Made by a program: the position numbers and the translations under genes. Shown piece after piece: positions 54,421 to 62,203 of a DNA stretch of 64,000 nucleotides; position 1 is the stretch's first letter; every line of letters begins with the position of its first letter. The notes beneath the pieces were generated by a model that saw nothing but the letters and a program-made list of their open reading frames with translations, had not been told where the DNA came from and ran no database searches. The DNA comes from Clostridiales bacterium (GTDB lineage Bacteria > Bacillota > Clostridia > Lachnospirales > Lachnospiraceae), in contig JAGZJZ010000008.1 in assembly GCA_018365455.1 (NCBI GenBank), positions 1 to 64,000 on the forward strand, in the 5' to 3' direction.

Positions 54421-55203
54421 CTGCATTAACAGTCTTTTTTTAATCAGATCTACAAAATGTTCCGGTTCCGTTACTTTTACAAATGGTCCAAATGACAATA
54501 CCCTTATAAGCATTTCTGTTTCATCATCCCGCTCATAATATATCTTTATTCGGTATTTCTGCTCCGAGATGCGCAGGGCTTCTTTTTCAAAGTGTGCAAA
54601 ATGAAGCATAACACGTTCCAGAGCATTTCTTTCGTCTAAAAGTTCCAAAATCAGATAATCAGAAATTATGTTTCCGGATTCCCTGAGAGGGATACCTTCT
54701 TCATCCAGAATGTCACATTCCTGGATGCGGCTGACATTGAGAATATTGGCATAGCGGCATCCTAAAATCCGAATACGGAATTTATCATCTTTTTCCGAAT
54801 ATTCAAATTGATATGGGGTACAGGAAATAGTTCTTTGGTTGTTCTTCCGGCTGCTATACTGAATAAGTACTTTTTTATGGGCATGTATGGCTTTTTGCAG
54901 GACTTGAAAAATACGAATATAATGTTCGTTTTCATAGTCATCTCAATCATTGTAGTTGTCAAATACAACGTAATCCTCCGGTGTAAACAGTGGTTCCACA
55001 TCTTCTAAAATTGTAAAATCAACTGAGAACAGCCTGATTCTGGGATCCAGGCTGATTGCTTTTAACCATCGTTTCTGCAGTGTGGTAAGCCCTGTGGATG
55101 GTTGGTGAACCAGCGGCGTCTGCAGTTTTTCGTCTACTAACTGCCAGTTTTCATTTTTCAGTGCAGGTATAATGGCTAGATGACTTTCGGCAAAAGCGTA
55201 TTC
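54400..55203 (-). pseudogene. remnant of a second WYL-domain regulator
   Basis: The reading frame gives FAESHLAIIPALKNENWQL, then LQKRWLKAISLDPRIRLF, then an in-frame TGA at 54943-54945, and continues in the same frame with a WYL-domain core (KVLIQYSSRKNNQRT) and the conserved tail DERNALERVMLHFAHFEKEALR ... RVLSFGPFVKV to the stop at 54400. It lacks the N-terminal 40-50 residues expected for this family and joins directly to the truncated gene upstream. Both a premature stop and the missing start mark it as non-functional. The tail is otherwise well preserved, so the damage may be recent. Confidence 0.75.
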
Positions 55204-55900
55204 CATTACGTCTTTGTGAAATTCCATGGAGAAGCTGACAGAGAACCTCGCTCTCCAATGCATGTGTGATATAATGATGTTTAAAAGAGTAGGTTTTGTC
55301 ATTAAAGCCGGTCTGATCCAGCAAAAAGCTGCCTATGACACCGCAAAGTCCAGCTTCCGAGAAATAGTTCAATGAATCCTTCCAGGTAGAAAGATTCGGG
55401 GTTCCGATTCTGCTGTAAAGAATTTGTCTCCCTTGTTTCACTCCCTTCATCAATCCCAGATCTATGTATTCGTTTAATTTTTTCCGGACGGTAGATTCAT
55501 CAAAAAGTAAAGGGGATTGGAAAAGAGAGAGGTATGAGGTATCAATGATTTCCGTTATTTCTTTTAATGTATAAGAAATTTCCGGTTCATTTAAAATATC
55601 AAATAAAATAAAGTGCAGAGTAATATCGCCGTTGGTAAAGCTTTTTGCTTTCCATGCCTTATAAAGAGGATTATGTACACAGGTTCTGCTGTCGATGGAA
55701 AGGAATACATTTTTTCCTCCGTGAGTCATTCGAAAGTCCATATAATCTCCAAGATAGCTTTCAATTCTGCGCCGTTCATTGTCGTATGAGCGGCTGCTTT
55801 TCTTTTCGAATTCTTCTCTGCTTTTAAAACCATATATATAGAATTCTCTCATGTAATCCCGTATACGTTCAAAGTTTTTGATCAGTTCGGTATATGCCAT
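55204..55900 (-). pseudogene. 5' remnant of a WYL-domain transcriptional regulator
   Basis: Starts MAYTELIKNFERIRDYMREFYIYGFKS and stays recognisable through TLHFILFDILNEPEI, FDESTVRKKLNEYIDLGLM and FKHHYITHALESEVLCQLL. These are the N-terminal and winged-helix parts of a WYL regulator of about 300-plus residues. At about 55203-55213 the homology stops before the WYL core and a different frame continues. The simplest reading is that a deletion fused the front of one WYL gene to the back of the next. It lies between the AraC gene and the tRNA-like RNA, and may once have controlled the RNA-repair locus. Confidence 0.7.
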
Positions 55901-55922
55901 TCCTTCACCTCAACTTCATAGC

Positions 55923-56780
55923 TTATTCCAGTTTGTTTCCCACACGATATTTAGAAGGAGCAACCCCATAATGTTTTTTAAATAATTTGCTGAAATGGTA
56001 TACATCATCATATCCCACACAGGCAGCAACATTCTGTACGCTGATCGCTTCTTCTTTTTCTATTAATTCCCGTGCCTTTTCCATCCTTAAATTAATAAGA
56101 TAGTTAATGGGAGATTCACCGGTTTCGCTTTTAAAAATACGGGAAATGTAAAAAGTACTCAGATACATGTTCTGGGCGATCTGATCCAGAGATATTTTTT
56201 CGGAATAGTGCTGACTGAAATAATGAATAATTTTTTTGACAACATATTTACGGCTTGTGGATTCAAAGATACAGCCATTTGGAACTTTCTGAGAGTCCTG
56301 CTGTTCTCTTATGATCAATAGTATTATCTGAATGAGATAAGATTTCAGCATAAAGTATCGTCCGGGCTTCCAGGACTGGTATTCCTTTTCCATTGCAGAA
56401 CAAATTTTAAAGATTTCCTGTTTAATGATTGCATCCATGGCAATGATGTTTTCCCCGTTTATCAGCGGCATCTGTCCTTTGGGGAGGTTCTTAAAATGCA
56501 CCTCGGAAAAGGAGAGAAAACACTCCAGGGCACAGTTATCCGCAGAAGTTACAAGACTTCTGTGATAGGTACCAGGATTGTAAATGACGAAATCTCCTTC
56601 TTTAACGGGACAAACTTCGCCGTCAATCACGTGTGCACCTTCTCCTTTCAAAATGATGGAGAATTCGATAAAATCGTGACAATGGTAATTGGTCTCTTCT
56701 TCATTCCGCTTCAGGGTACAGAAGTATAAGAATGTTGGGTTTAAATCTTCGTATGTAATATCGTAGTTTTGATTGCACAT
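55923..56780 (-). CDS. AraC-family transcriptional regulator
   Basis: 285 residues. An N-terminal cupin (about 25-110, with NYHCHDFIEFSIILKGEGAHVIDGE) senses a ligand, and the C-terminal AraC helix-turn-helix pair (about 185-280, with ISLDQIAQNMYLSTFYISRIFKSETGESP and AACVGYDDVYHFSKLFKKHYGVAPSKYR) binds DNA. It is divergent from the MATE gene, 167 bases away, and is a candidate regulator of it. It precedes the WYL remnants by 22 bases. Confidence 0.9.
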   Translation of the reverse strand: MCNQNYDITYEDLNPTFLYFCTLKRNEEETNYHCHDFIEFSIILKGEGAHVIDGEVCPVKEGDFVIYNPGTYHRSLVTSADNCALECFLSFSEVHFKNLPKGQMPLINGENIIAMDAIIKQEIFKICSAMEKEYQSWKPGRYFMLKSYLIQIILLIIREQQDSQKVPNGCIFESTSRKYVVKKIIHYFSQHYSEKISLDQIAQNMYLSTFYISRIFKSETGESPINYLINLRMEKARELIEKEEAISVQNVAACVGYDDVYHFSKLFKKHYGVAPSKYRVGNKLE

Positions 56781-56947
56781 GTGTCATCACTCCGGGGCTT
56801 TTATAATTTTATTATACACGGTTTTGGAGGGGATGCAAGGCAGAATGCAAAATACTACATGAACTGTACAAGAAATTACATTTTAATTTTTCAGTCAGAT
56901 ACTATAATAGACCGTGTTTGTTTAAAATAAAAAAGGGGGAAGCAACT

Positions 56948-58312
56948 ATGACAAAAAATATGACAACCGGGCAACCGGCGAAATTGATCCTGTTCTTTAC
57001 AATTCCGCTGCTGATTGGAAATATATTTCAACAGTTTTACAGCATGGCGGATACTTTAATTGTAGGCAGAACGATTGGTGTCGAGGCACTTGCAGCAGTG
57101 GGGTGTACGGGAAGCATTACCTTCCTGATATTGGGATTTGCAATGGGTCTTACCGCAGGCTTGTCCATCGTAACATCTCAGAGGTTTGGGGCTTCCGATG
57201 AAAATGGAGTCCGCCGCAGTATTGCAGTTGGTGTGATGGTCAGTCTTGCAGTTACGATCTTACTGACTTTAATCGCAGTACCTCTGACCAGACCGATTCT
57301 GGAACTGATGCAGACACCGCCGGAGATTATTGATGATGCATGGAGCTATCTGGTTATTATTTTTGCCGGTACGGCGGCATGTATGCTGTTTAATATGCTG
57401 TCGAATATAATCCGGGCAGTTGGCGACAGTAAGACGCCACTTCTGTTTTTGATTATTGCATGTATACTGAATATCATTCTGGACTTTGTATTGATTCTAA
57501 ATTTTAAAATGGGGGTTGCAGGCGCAGCGTGGGCAACGATTCTGGCTCAGTTGGTGTCCGGCTTATTATGTCTGTGGTATATGATGAAGCGCCTGAAATT
57601 TCTCATTCCGAGAAAGGAAGACTTTCGCGTGACATCCTGGGAGGTTTCTCTGCATCTGAAAATTGCCCTTCCTATGGCATTTCAGATGTCCATAATCGCA
57701 ATTGGTGCAGTAATCCTGCAATATGCGTTGAATGGACTTGGTGCGGTGTCTGTTGCGGCATACACAGCGGCACAGAAGATTGACAGTATTGCCACCCAGC
57801 CGATGAATTCATTTGGAACTACGATGGGTACCTATGCAGCCCAGAATATGGGAGCAGGGAGAATAGACCGTATCCGCAAAGGAGTATTCCAGTGTGCATT
57901 GATTTCCGTGGGATTCAGTATCGTGATGGGACTTTTGAATATCTTTGCCGGCTACCAGCTTGCGGGAATCTTTGTTGGGCCTGGGCAGCCGGAAGTACTG
58001 AATCTGGCACAGGTATACCTGCGGATTAACGGAAGCCTGTATTTTGTACTGGCTCTGCTTTTTGTTTTCCGGTTTACCTTGCAGGGGCTTGGCAAGAGCT
58101 TTGTGCCTACTCTGGCAGGAGTAATGGAATTGGTAATGCGCTGTTTTGCAGCAATTTTTCTGTCGGGAGTTCTGGGATTTGCAGGCGCATGCTGGTCCAA
58201 TCCTCTTGCCTGGATTGGAGCCGCCATACCGCTGATCATAGCTTATTTTATGATAATGAAAAAGATGAAAACGATGTATCCCGATAGAAAGACGGAAGAA
58301 AGTGTAAGTTAA
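56948..58312 (+). CDS. MATE-family multidrug efflux transporter
   Basis: About 454 residues with twelve membrane segments and the MATE blocks QQFYSMADTLIVGRTIGVEALAAVG and, in the second half, YAAQNMGAGRIDRIRKG. The start at 56948 is preferred to 56918 because GGGGGA lies 8 bases upstream. A TATAAT at 56903-56908 is a likely -10 box. The family exports drugs or metabolites in exchange for Na+ or H+; the divergent AraC gene suggests inducible control. Confidence 0.92.
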   Translation: MTKNMTTGQPAKLILFFTIPLLIGNIFQQFYSMADTLIVGRTIGVEALAAVGCTGSITFLILGFAMGLTAGLSIVTSQRFGASDENGVRRSIAVGVMVSLAVTILLTLIAVPLTRPILELMQTPPEIIDDAWSYLVIIFAGTAACMLFNMLSNIIRAVGDSKTPLLFLIIACILNIILDFVLILNFKMGVAGAAWATILAQLVSGLLCLWYMMKRLKFLIPRKEDFRVTSWEVSLHLKIALPMAFQMSIIAIGAVILQYALNGLGAVSVAAYTAAQKIDSIATQPMNSFGTTMGTYAAQNMGAGRIDRIRKGVFQCALISVGFSIVMGLLNIFAGYQLAGIFVGPGQPEVLNLAQVYLRINGSLYFVLALLFVFRFTLQGLGKSFVPTLAGVMELVMRCFAAIFLSGVLGFAGACWSNPLAWIGAAIPLIIAYFMIMKKMKTMYPDRKTEESVS

Positions 58313-58332
58313 ATTTAGCATGTTTTTCATAG

Positions 58333-58386
58333 AAAAGAGTTCCGGTAACAGCAGGTATGGAGTATGCTGTTTACCGGAACTCTTTT
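58333..58386. terminator. bidirectional terminator
   Basis: AAAAGAGTTCCGGTAA from 58333 pairs with TTACCGGAACTCTTTT ending near 58386, with an inner CAGCA/TGCTG stem. It separates the MATE gene from the convergent small gene. Confidence 0.88.
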
Positions 58387-58392
58387 TATATT

Positions 58393-58581
58393 TTATTGCA
58401 TACCATTGTTAAAAATATTCTCTACATAGCTGCGCATTGCATCGTGGCTGTTAATGTTCTTTGCACCATTAATTATTTTCTGCTGTTCTTGCTTTGACAG
58501 GCCTGCAAAACGATTTAATACATCGGAATGCATCGCCATTTCCATTGTAAATCCAATTGGAAGTTCTTCGTTGTTAATCAT
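58393..58581 (-). CDS. small conserved protein
   Basis: 62 residues: MINNEELPIGFTMEMAMHS, then LNRFAGLSKQEQQKIINGAKNI and a C-terminal YVENIF helix. The ELPIGF...MAM...F..L..xEQxxII pattern is familiar from short Clostridia proteins of unknown role. Mostly helical, no membrane segment. The stop lies against the shared terminator, and GTGACGG precedes the start. Function unknown. Confidence 0.65.
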   Translation of the reverse strand: MINNEELPIGFTMEMAMHSDVLNRFAGLSKQEQQKIINGAKNINSHDAMRSYVENIFNNGMQ

Positions 58582-58813
58582 GTTCCGTCACCATATCATA
58601 AAATGATTCTGCCGATTTCACAGGCTGTATTGTTTTTGGCAGTTCCTTTCTTCTTATTTTTCAACCTGCACTTTTGTTTTTCCATTAGTTTTTGCATTCT
58701 GAGATAAAATATCCCTAAAATGTTCAAGTTTTTTGTAAAATTTTGCTATATTAGGCACACATCGACTTGTAATCAAAAAACGACCATGGTATGATATTGG
58801 TAAGAAATTTATC

Positions 58814-58855
58814 AGAGGGTGTTTGAAACATTCAGGCACGCTCCCGGGTGGAGGG
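58814..58855. repeat. dispersed palindromic element, copy C (partial)
   Basis: AGAGGGTGTTTGAAACATT matches the left arm of copies A and B, followed by GGCACGCTCCCGGG; a complete right arm is not seen. It ends at the ribosome-binding site of the XRE-DUF3990 gene. Confidence 0.5.
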
Positions 58856-58860
58856 CGGAT

Positions 58861-59718
58861 ATGAAAAGTTCTGAGATGGTAAAGGAAATTCGCAAGCGTG
58901 CCGGGCTTAGCCAGACTCAGCTCGCAAAAGTACTGGGTGTCAGCTTTGCCACGGTGAATCGATGGGAAAATGGCCATTGTGAACCAACAGCAGTGGCGAT
59001 TAACAGCCTTCGTATGATCTGTCGTGATAATCATATTGATTTTGAGGAATTGCAAAAGGATGCGGTGGTCATTACTTCTGAAAAAAGCCTGATGCTGTAC
59101 CATGGCTCAAAAAGGGGGATCCAGGGAGCAATTCGTCCAATCAGCAGTGAGTTTTGTGATTTTGGCAAAGGCTTTTATATGGGAACAAATCAGAGTCAGC
59201 CAATGTCTCTCATATGCAATTTTCCCGAGGCCAGGATGTATACGGTAAAAGTGGACCTGACCGGGTTAAAAATATTAAATCTAGAGGTGAGTATAGACTG
59301 GGCGATGCTCATTGCGCTGAACAGAGGCAGAATGGAAGAAATGAAAGGAACGCCTTACTACGAGAAATTTAAAAATATTGCGAAAGACTGTGATATGATA
59401 AGCGGCTATGTGGTGAGTGACCGCATGTTTGTTGTCCTGGAGCGTTTTTTTTCCTGTGAAATTACGGATGCGGCATTGATGAGCAGCCTCAGTGCACTGA
59501 AAGCCGACAAGCAGTATGCAGCGGTCAGTGAACGGGCATGTAAGCAGATACGCGTCATAGAGAATCTTCCCATAGGAGAAAAAGAAAGGGCTTATTCCCG
59601 GAAAATGTGTGAGGCGAACCGTGCAGGTGAGATTAGCAGAGCAGAGGAAATTTGCCGAAAACACCGAAGGGAGGGCCGCTATTTTGATGAAATACTGAAT
59701 GGGGGCGGCCGAATATGA
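58861..59718 (+). CDS. XRE-family HTH fused to a DUF3990 (ADP-ribosyltransferase-like) domain
   Basis: 285 residues; ATG at 58861 chosen because GGTGGAGGG is 6 bases upstream. An XRE/Cro helix-turn-helix (5-60, IRKRAGLSQTQLAKVLGVSFATVNRWENG) is followed by DUF3990 (about 78-230), with LYHGSKRGI, CDFGKGFYMGTNQSQPMSLIC and SGYVVSDRMF. DUF3990 is related to ADP-ribosyltransferases and commonly occurs in toxin-antitoxin loci. The tail (about 240-285) is charged and helical. The stop overlaps the next gene by 4 bases. A DNA-binding/toxin fusion could autoregulate; toxicity is not shown by the sequence. Confidence 0.85.
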   Translation: MKSSEMVKEIRKRAGLSQTQLAKVLGVSFATVNRWENGHCEPTAVAINSLRMICRDNHIDFEELQKDAVVITSEKSLMLYHGSKRGIQGAIRPISSEFCDFGKGFYMGTNQSQPMSLICNFPEARMYTVKVDLTGLKILNLEVSIDWAMLIALNRGRMEEMKGTPYYEKFKNIAKDCDMISGYVVSDRMFVVLERFFSCEITDAALMSSLSALKADKQYAAVSERACKQIRVIENLPIGEKERAYSRKMCEANRAGEISRAEEICRKHRREGRYFDEILNGGGRI

Positions 59719-60146
59719 TGAAAAACTTAAGTCTGATTGAACGACAGCTCTGCAATATACAGGGACGGTTGTTTGAGCTTTCCCTGAAAATGGGATATGA
59801 CAGCCCAGATTTTATAAAGGTATTTATGAAGAGCAGCGTGGCAGCAGGGTTAGATGAGGATTATGACAGACTTCAATGGGCTGGGGAAGCCTATCTGCTG
59901 GAATTACTGGGGCAGGAAGCCGGAGGATTAAAAGGTGCCGGGAATAAATACACCAATGAAGTGATGTATTGGAGCGGCTATCTTTACCGTTGCTGGCACT
60001 ATATGACAGGAGAAAAGAGCCGTGATATTTTTGACCAGGCAGACGCACAGATTATGAATGAGATTTATTTTGGGTTTCACATATTAGACATGGGAATGGC
60101 AATAGAAGATCTGAAAGAATTATACAGGCAGAGACAGCATTTATGA
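59715..60146 (+). CDS. unknown partner of the XRE-DUF3990 protein (possible antitoxin)
   Basis: 143 residues, helical, no signal or membrane segment. Recognisable blocks are LSLKMGYDSPDFIKVFMKSSVAAGLDEDYDRLQW, GEAYLLELL, and YWSGYLYRCWHYMTGE. I do not recognise a named family with certainty. It overlaps both the upstream DUF3990 gene (4 bases) and the downstream merR (4 bases), so all three are translationally coupled. Position and size fit an antitoxin or accessory factor of the DUF3990 protein. Confidence 0.75.
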   Translation: MMKNLSLIERQLCNIQGRLFELSLKMGYDSPDFIKVFMKSSVAAGLDEDYDRLQWAGEAYLLELLGQEAGGLKGAGNKYTNEVMYWSGYLYRCWHYMTGEKSRDIFDQADAQIMNEIYFGFHILDMGMAIEDLKELYRQRQHL

Positions 60147-60961
60147 AAGAATTATTTACAATCGGAGAAGTGTCCAAATTATTTGATGTTAACATACGCA
60201 CTTTGCGGTATTACGATGGAATCGGACTGCTAAAGCCGGAACGGACTGATCCCGGTACCGGATACCGTTACTATTCAACCAGACAGTTTGAACGTTTGAA
60301 TACGATAAAATATCTCCGGGCACTTAACATGCCCATTGAGAAAATCGCTGATTTCTTTGGAAATAAGGACATTGATCAGATGGTTACCATATTAAGGGGG
60401 CAGCAAGAAGAGATTGCAGCCCGGAAAAGAGAACTGGAACTGGTGGAAAAAAAGCTTCAGAGACGGCTGACGCAGATCCAGGATGCAGTGGAAACTGTGT
60501 ATGACCGGATTATAGAGAAGCAGATTTCTTTGCGAAAAGCAGCATATCTCAGAAAAGAGATCCCCGTAGGGGAGGATTTGGAATATCCCATTCGTGAACT
60601 GGAGCGCAATAACAATTTAAAGGCAGTGATGTTTCTTGGTAAAGTGGGCGTGTCCGTTTCCAGAAAAGATCTGGTAAAGCGCAGGTTTGAAAAGTTTTCC
60701 GGGATTTTTGTACTTCTGGAACAAGAAGATGAATACCGGGAGGATACCATCTGTTTAAAAGAATCGTACTATGTAACCATCCGGTATCAGGGAACCCATG
60801 AGAAAGCCAAAGGCTATTATCTGAAATTACTCTCTTATATGGAGAAGCAGGGATATGAACCTGATGGAGATTCTGTGGAAATAACCCTGATTGATGCAGG
60901 AATGACAGACGATTCCTCCAGGTTTGTGACAGAGTTACAGATTCCATATAAAAGTATTTAA
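60143..60961 (+). CDS. MerR-family regulator with GyrI-like effector domain
   Basis: 272 residues. The MerR winged helix (1-70, FTIGEVSKLFDVNIRTLRYYDGIGLLKP) is followed by a coiled-coil dimerisation helix (about 80-125) and a C-terminal GyrI/BmrR-type ligand-binding domain (about 130-270). It starts within the end of the preceding gene. A MerR-type operator with a 19-base promoter spacer lies 20 bases after the stop, so it probably activates the DUF554 gene on binding an amphipathic ligand. Confidence 0.9.
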   Translation: MKELFTIGEVSKLFDVNIRTLRYYDGIGLLKPERTDPGTGYRYYSTRQFERLNTIKYLRALNMPIEKIADFFGNKDIDQMVTILRGQQEEIAARKRELELVEKKLQRRLTQIQDAVETVYDRIIEKQISLRKAAYLRKEIPVGEDLEYPIRELERNNNLKAVMFLGKVGVSVSRKDLVKRRFEKFSGIFVLLEQEDEYREDTICLKESYYVTIRYQGTHEKAKGYYLKLLSYMEKQGYEPDGDSVEITLIDAGMTDDSSRFVTELQIPYKSI

Positions 60962-60980
60962 TTTTATTTTAACAAATCTC

Positions 60981-61011
60981 TTGACCCTCTATCTGCTGGA
61001 GGGTTTATATT
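60981..61011 (+). promoter_or_regulatory. MerR-type promoter/operator of the DUF554 gene
   Basis: TTGACC at 60981-60986 and TATATT at 61006-61011 are separated by 19 bases, the over-long spacer that MerR proteins correct. The spacer holds the dyad ACCCTC (60984-60989) / GAGGGT (60999-61004). The same hairpin with its T-rich tail could also end the merR transcript. Confidence 0.8.
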
Positions 61012-61023
61012 TTTGTAAAAACA

Positions 61024-61060
61024 AGAGCGTGCAGAAGGCTGAAATGATGTTTCAAACAGG
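61024..61060. repeat. dispersed palindromic element, copy D
   Basis: AGAGCGTGCAGAAGGCTGAAA and TTTCAAACAGGCTTTTGTGC arms, related to copies A-C but rearranged. It lies in the leader of the DUF554 gene. Confidence 0.5.
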
Positions 61061-61087
61061 CTTTTGTGCAGAAGGAGATCATTTATT

Positions 61088-61771
61088 ATGATTGGAACGA
61101 TTGTAAATACAGGTACGATTCTGGCAGGCTGCGTAATCGGAAGTCTGTTAAAGAAGGGAATTAAAGAAGAATATCAGGGAGCTCTGTTTAACGCCATGGG
61201 TCTGGCTGCAGCGGGACTTGGCATTAATGCAATTGTACAGAATATGCCAAAGAGCCAGTTCCCGGTATTGTTTATTATCAGTCTGGCAATTGGCAGCCTG
61301 CTTGGTACAATGCTGGATATTGATGGAAGGTTTGCGCGGTTAACGAATAAATTTTCCAGCAGCAATCTGGGGCAGGGGCTGGCTACCGGAATTTTATTAT
61401 TCTGTATTGGTACCTTATCCATACTGGGACCGATGGAAAGTGCCCTCCATGGAGATAATACTTACTTATTCACCAATGCTGCGCTGGATTTTGTGACTTC
61501 TATGGTACTTGCTTCTACATATGGAATCGGGATGGCAATTACTGCTGGGGTATTGTTCGTGTGGCAGGGAAGTATTTATCTGGGGGCAGGACTATTGTCT
61601 GGTTTCTTAACACCGGAACTTTTGACGGAGATCTCCATAGTGGGTGGGTTTCTCATTGCCAGTTCGGGACTTTCTATATTAAAAATAAAAGATTGTAAAG
61701 CTCTGAATATGCTGCCGGCATTGCTTGTGCCGCCTGTCTGGTTTTTATTACAGGGATTTTTTTTGAATTAA
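61088..61771 (+). CDS. DUF554 membrane protein
   Basis: 227 residues, six to seven membrane helices, starting MIGTIVNTGTILAGCVIGSLLKKG and carrying the family blocks LGINAIVQNM, GSLLGTMLDID and CIGTLSILGPMESALHGD. ATG 61088 has AAGGAGAT 10 bases upstream. DUF554 proteins are putative transporters of unknown substrate. The MerR-type promoter in front suggests efflux or stress-linked expression. Confidence 0.88.
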   Translation: MIGTIVNTGTILAGCVIGSLLKKGIKEEYQGALFNAMGLAAAGLGINAIVQNMPKSQFPVLFIISLAIGSLLGTMLDIDGRFARLTNKFSSSNLGQGLATGILLFCIGTLSILGPMESALHGDNTYLFTNAALDFVTSMVLASTYGIGMAITAGVLFVWQGSIYLGAGLLSGFLTPELLTEISIVGGFLIASSGLSILKIKDCKALNMLPALLVPPVWFLLQGFFLN

Positions 61772-61894
61772 AAATTTTATTGATGTTGACAAGAAAATCA
61801 TACCAATCCAGTATAAATAGCGGTTTAAAGCCTGGAAGCTGCAATCCAAAATTATGAATCAAAAAATATTTCCAAAAATTTATTGAAAAAAAGG

Positions 61895-61923
61895 TTGAAA
61901 TGTGTCGGCGGATATGGTAGAAT
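61895..61923 (+). promoter_or_regulatory. promoter of the carAB transcript
   Basis: TTGAAA at 61895-61900 and TAGAAT at 61918-61923 with a 17-base spacer, giving a leader of about 270 bases. Confidence 0.65.
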
Positions 61924-61929
61924 CTTAAC

Positions 61930-62203
61930 AATTTGAGAACCTATAGTGTGGTGATACAAAGAAGTCTGAATTTGGTTTCAGACTTCCAAGTTTGACTCGA
62001 GGGGGAGCGCATGGCAAAATTTTGCGGCTATAGGAGCCTGAGATTTTAGTGGCGTTCTCTTTTTTTTTGCGCGAAGATAGGAACGAAAGTTACTATTCAC
62101 AGTCAGGAATGCGTTGAACTGCGCATTTCGTGAGAACATGATTCAGTATTTTCGCACAAAATGGTTACTATAATTATAAGAAAAAGAAAGGGCAAGGTGG
62201 CAT
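61930..62203 (+). promoter_or_regulatory. carA leader, uncharacterised attenuator
   Basis: The leader contains a perfect hairpin AAGTCTGAA/TTCAGACTT (61970-61988 region), then a multi-branched terminator structure at 62004-62068, then about 135 bases with a TGCG/CGCA hairpin before carA. It does not match the B. subtilis PyrR-binding sequence as I know it, nor a riboswitch I recognise. Pyrimidine- or arginine-dependent attenuation is the expected role for this gene. Confidence 0.5.
62004..62068 (+). terminator. terminator within the carA leader
   Basis: GGAGCGC near 62004-62010 pairs with GCGTTCTC near 62052-62059 (one G-U), enclosing GCAAAATTTTGC and GGCT-ATAGG-AGCC hairpins, and is followed by ten T. 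Confidence 0.7.

Noticed and set aside
54943..54945. In-frame TGA as a selenocysteine codon
   Set aside because: The position is not a conserved Cys or Sec in WYL regulators, and the gene is already truncated at its front, so a nonsense mutation is simpler.
60981..61017. Simple intrinsic terminator after merR
   Set aside because: The -35/-10 boxes with a 19-base spacer centred on the dyad fit a MerR-type promoter better, although dual use remains possible.
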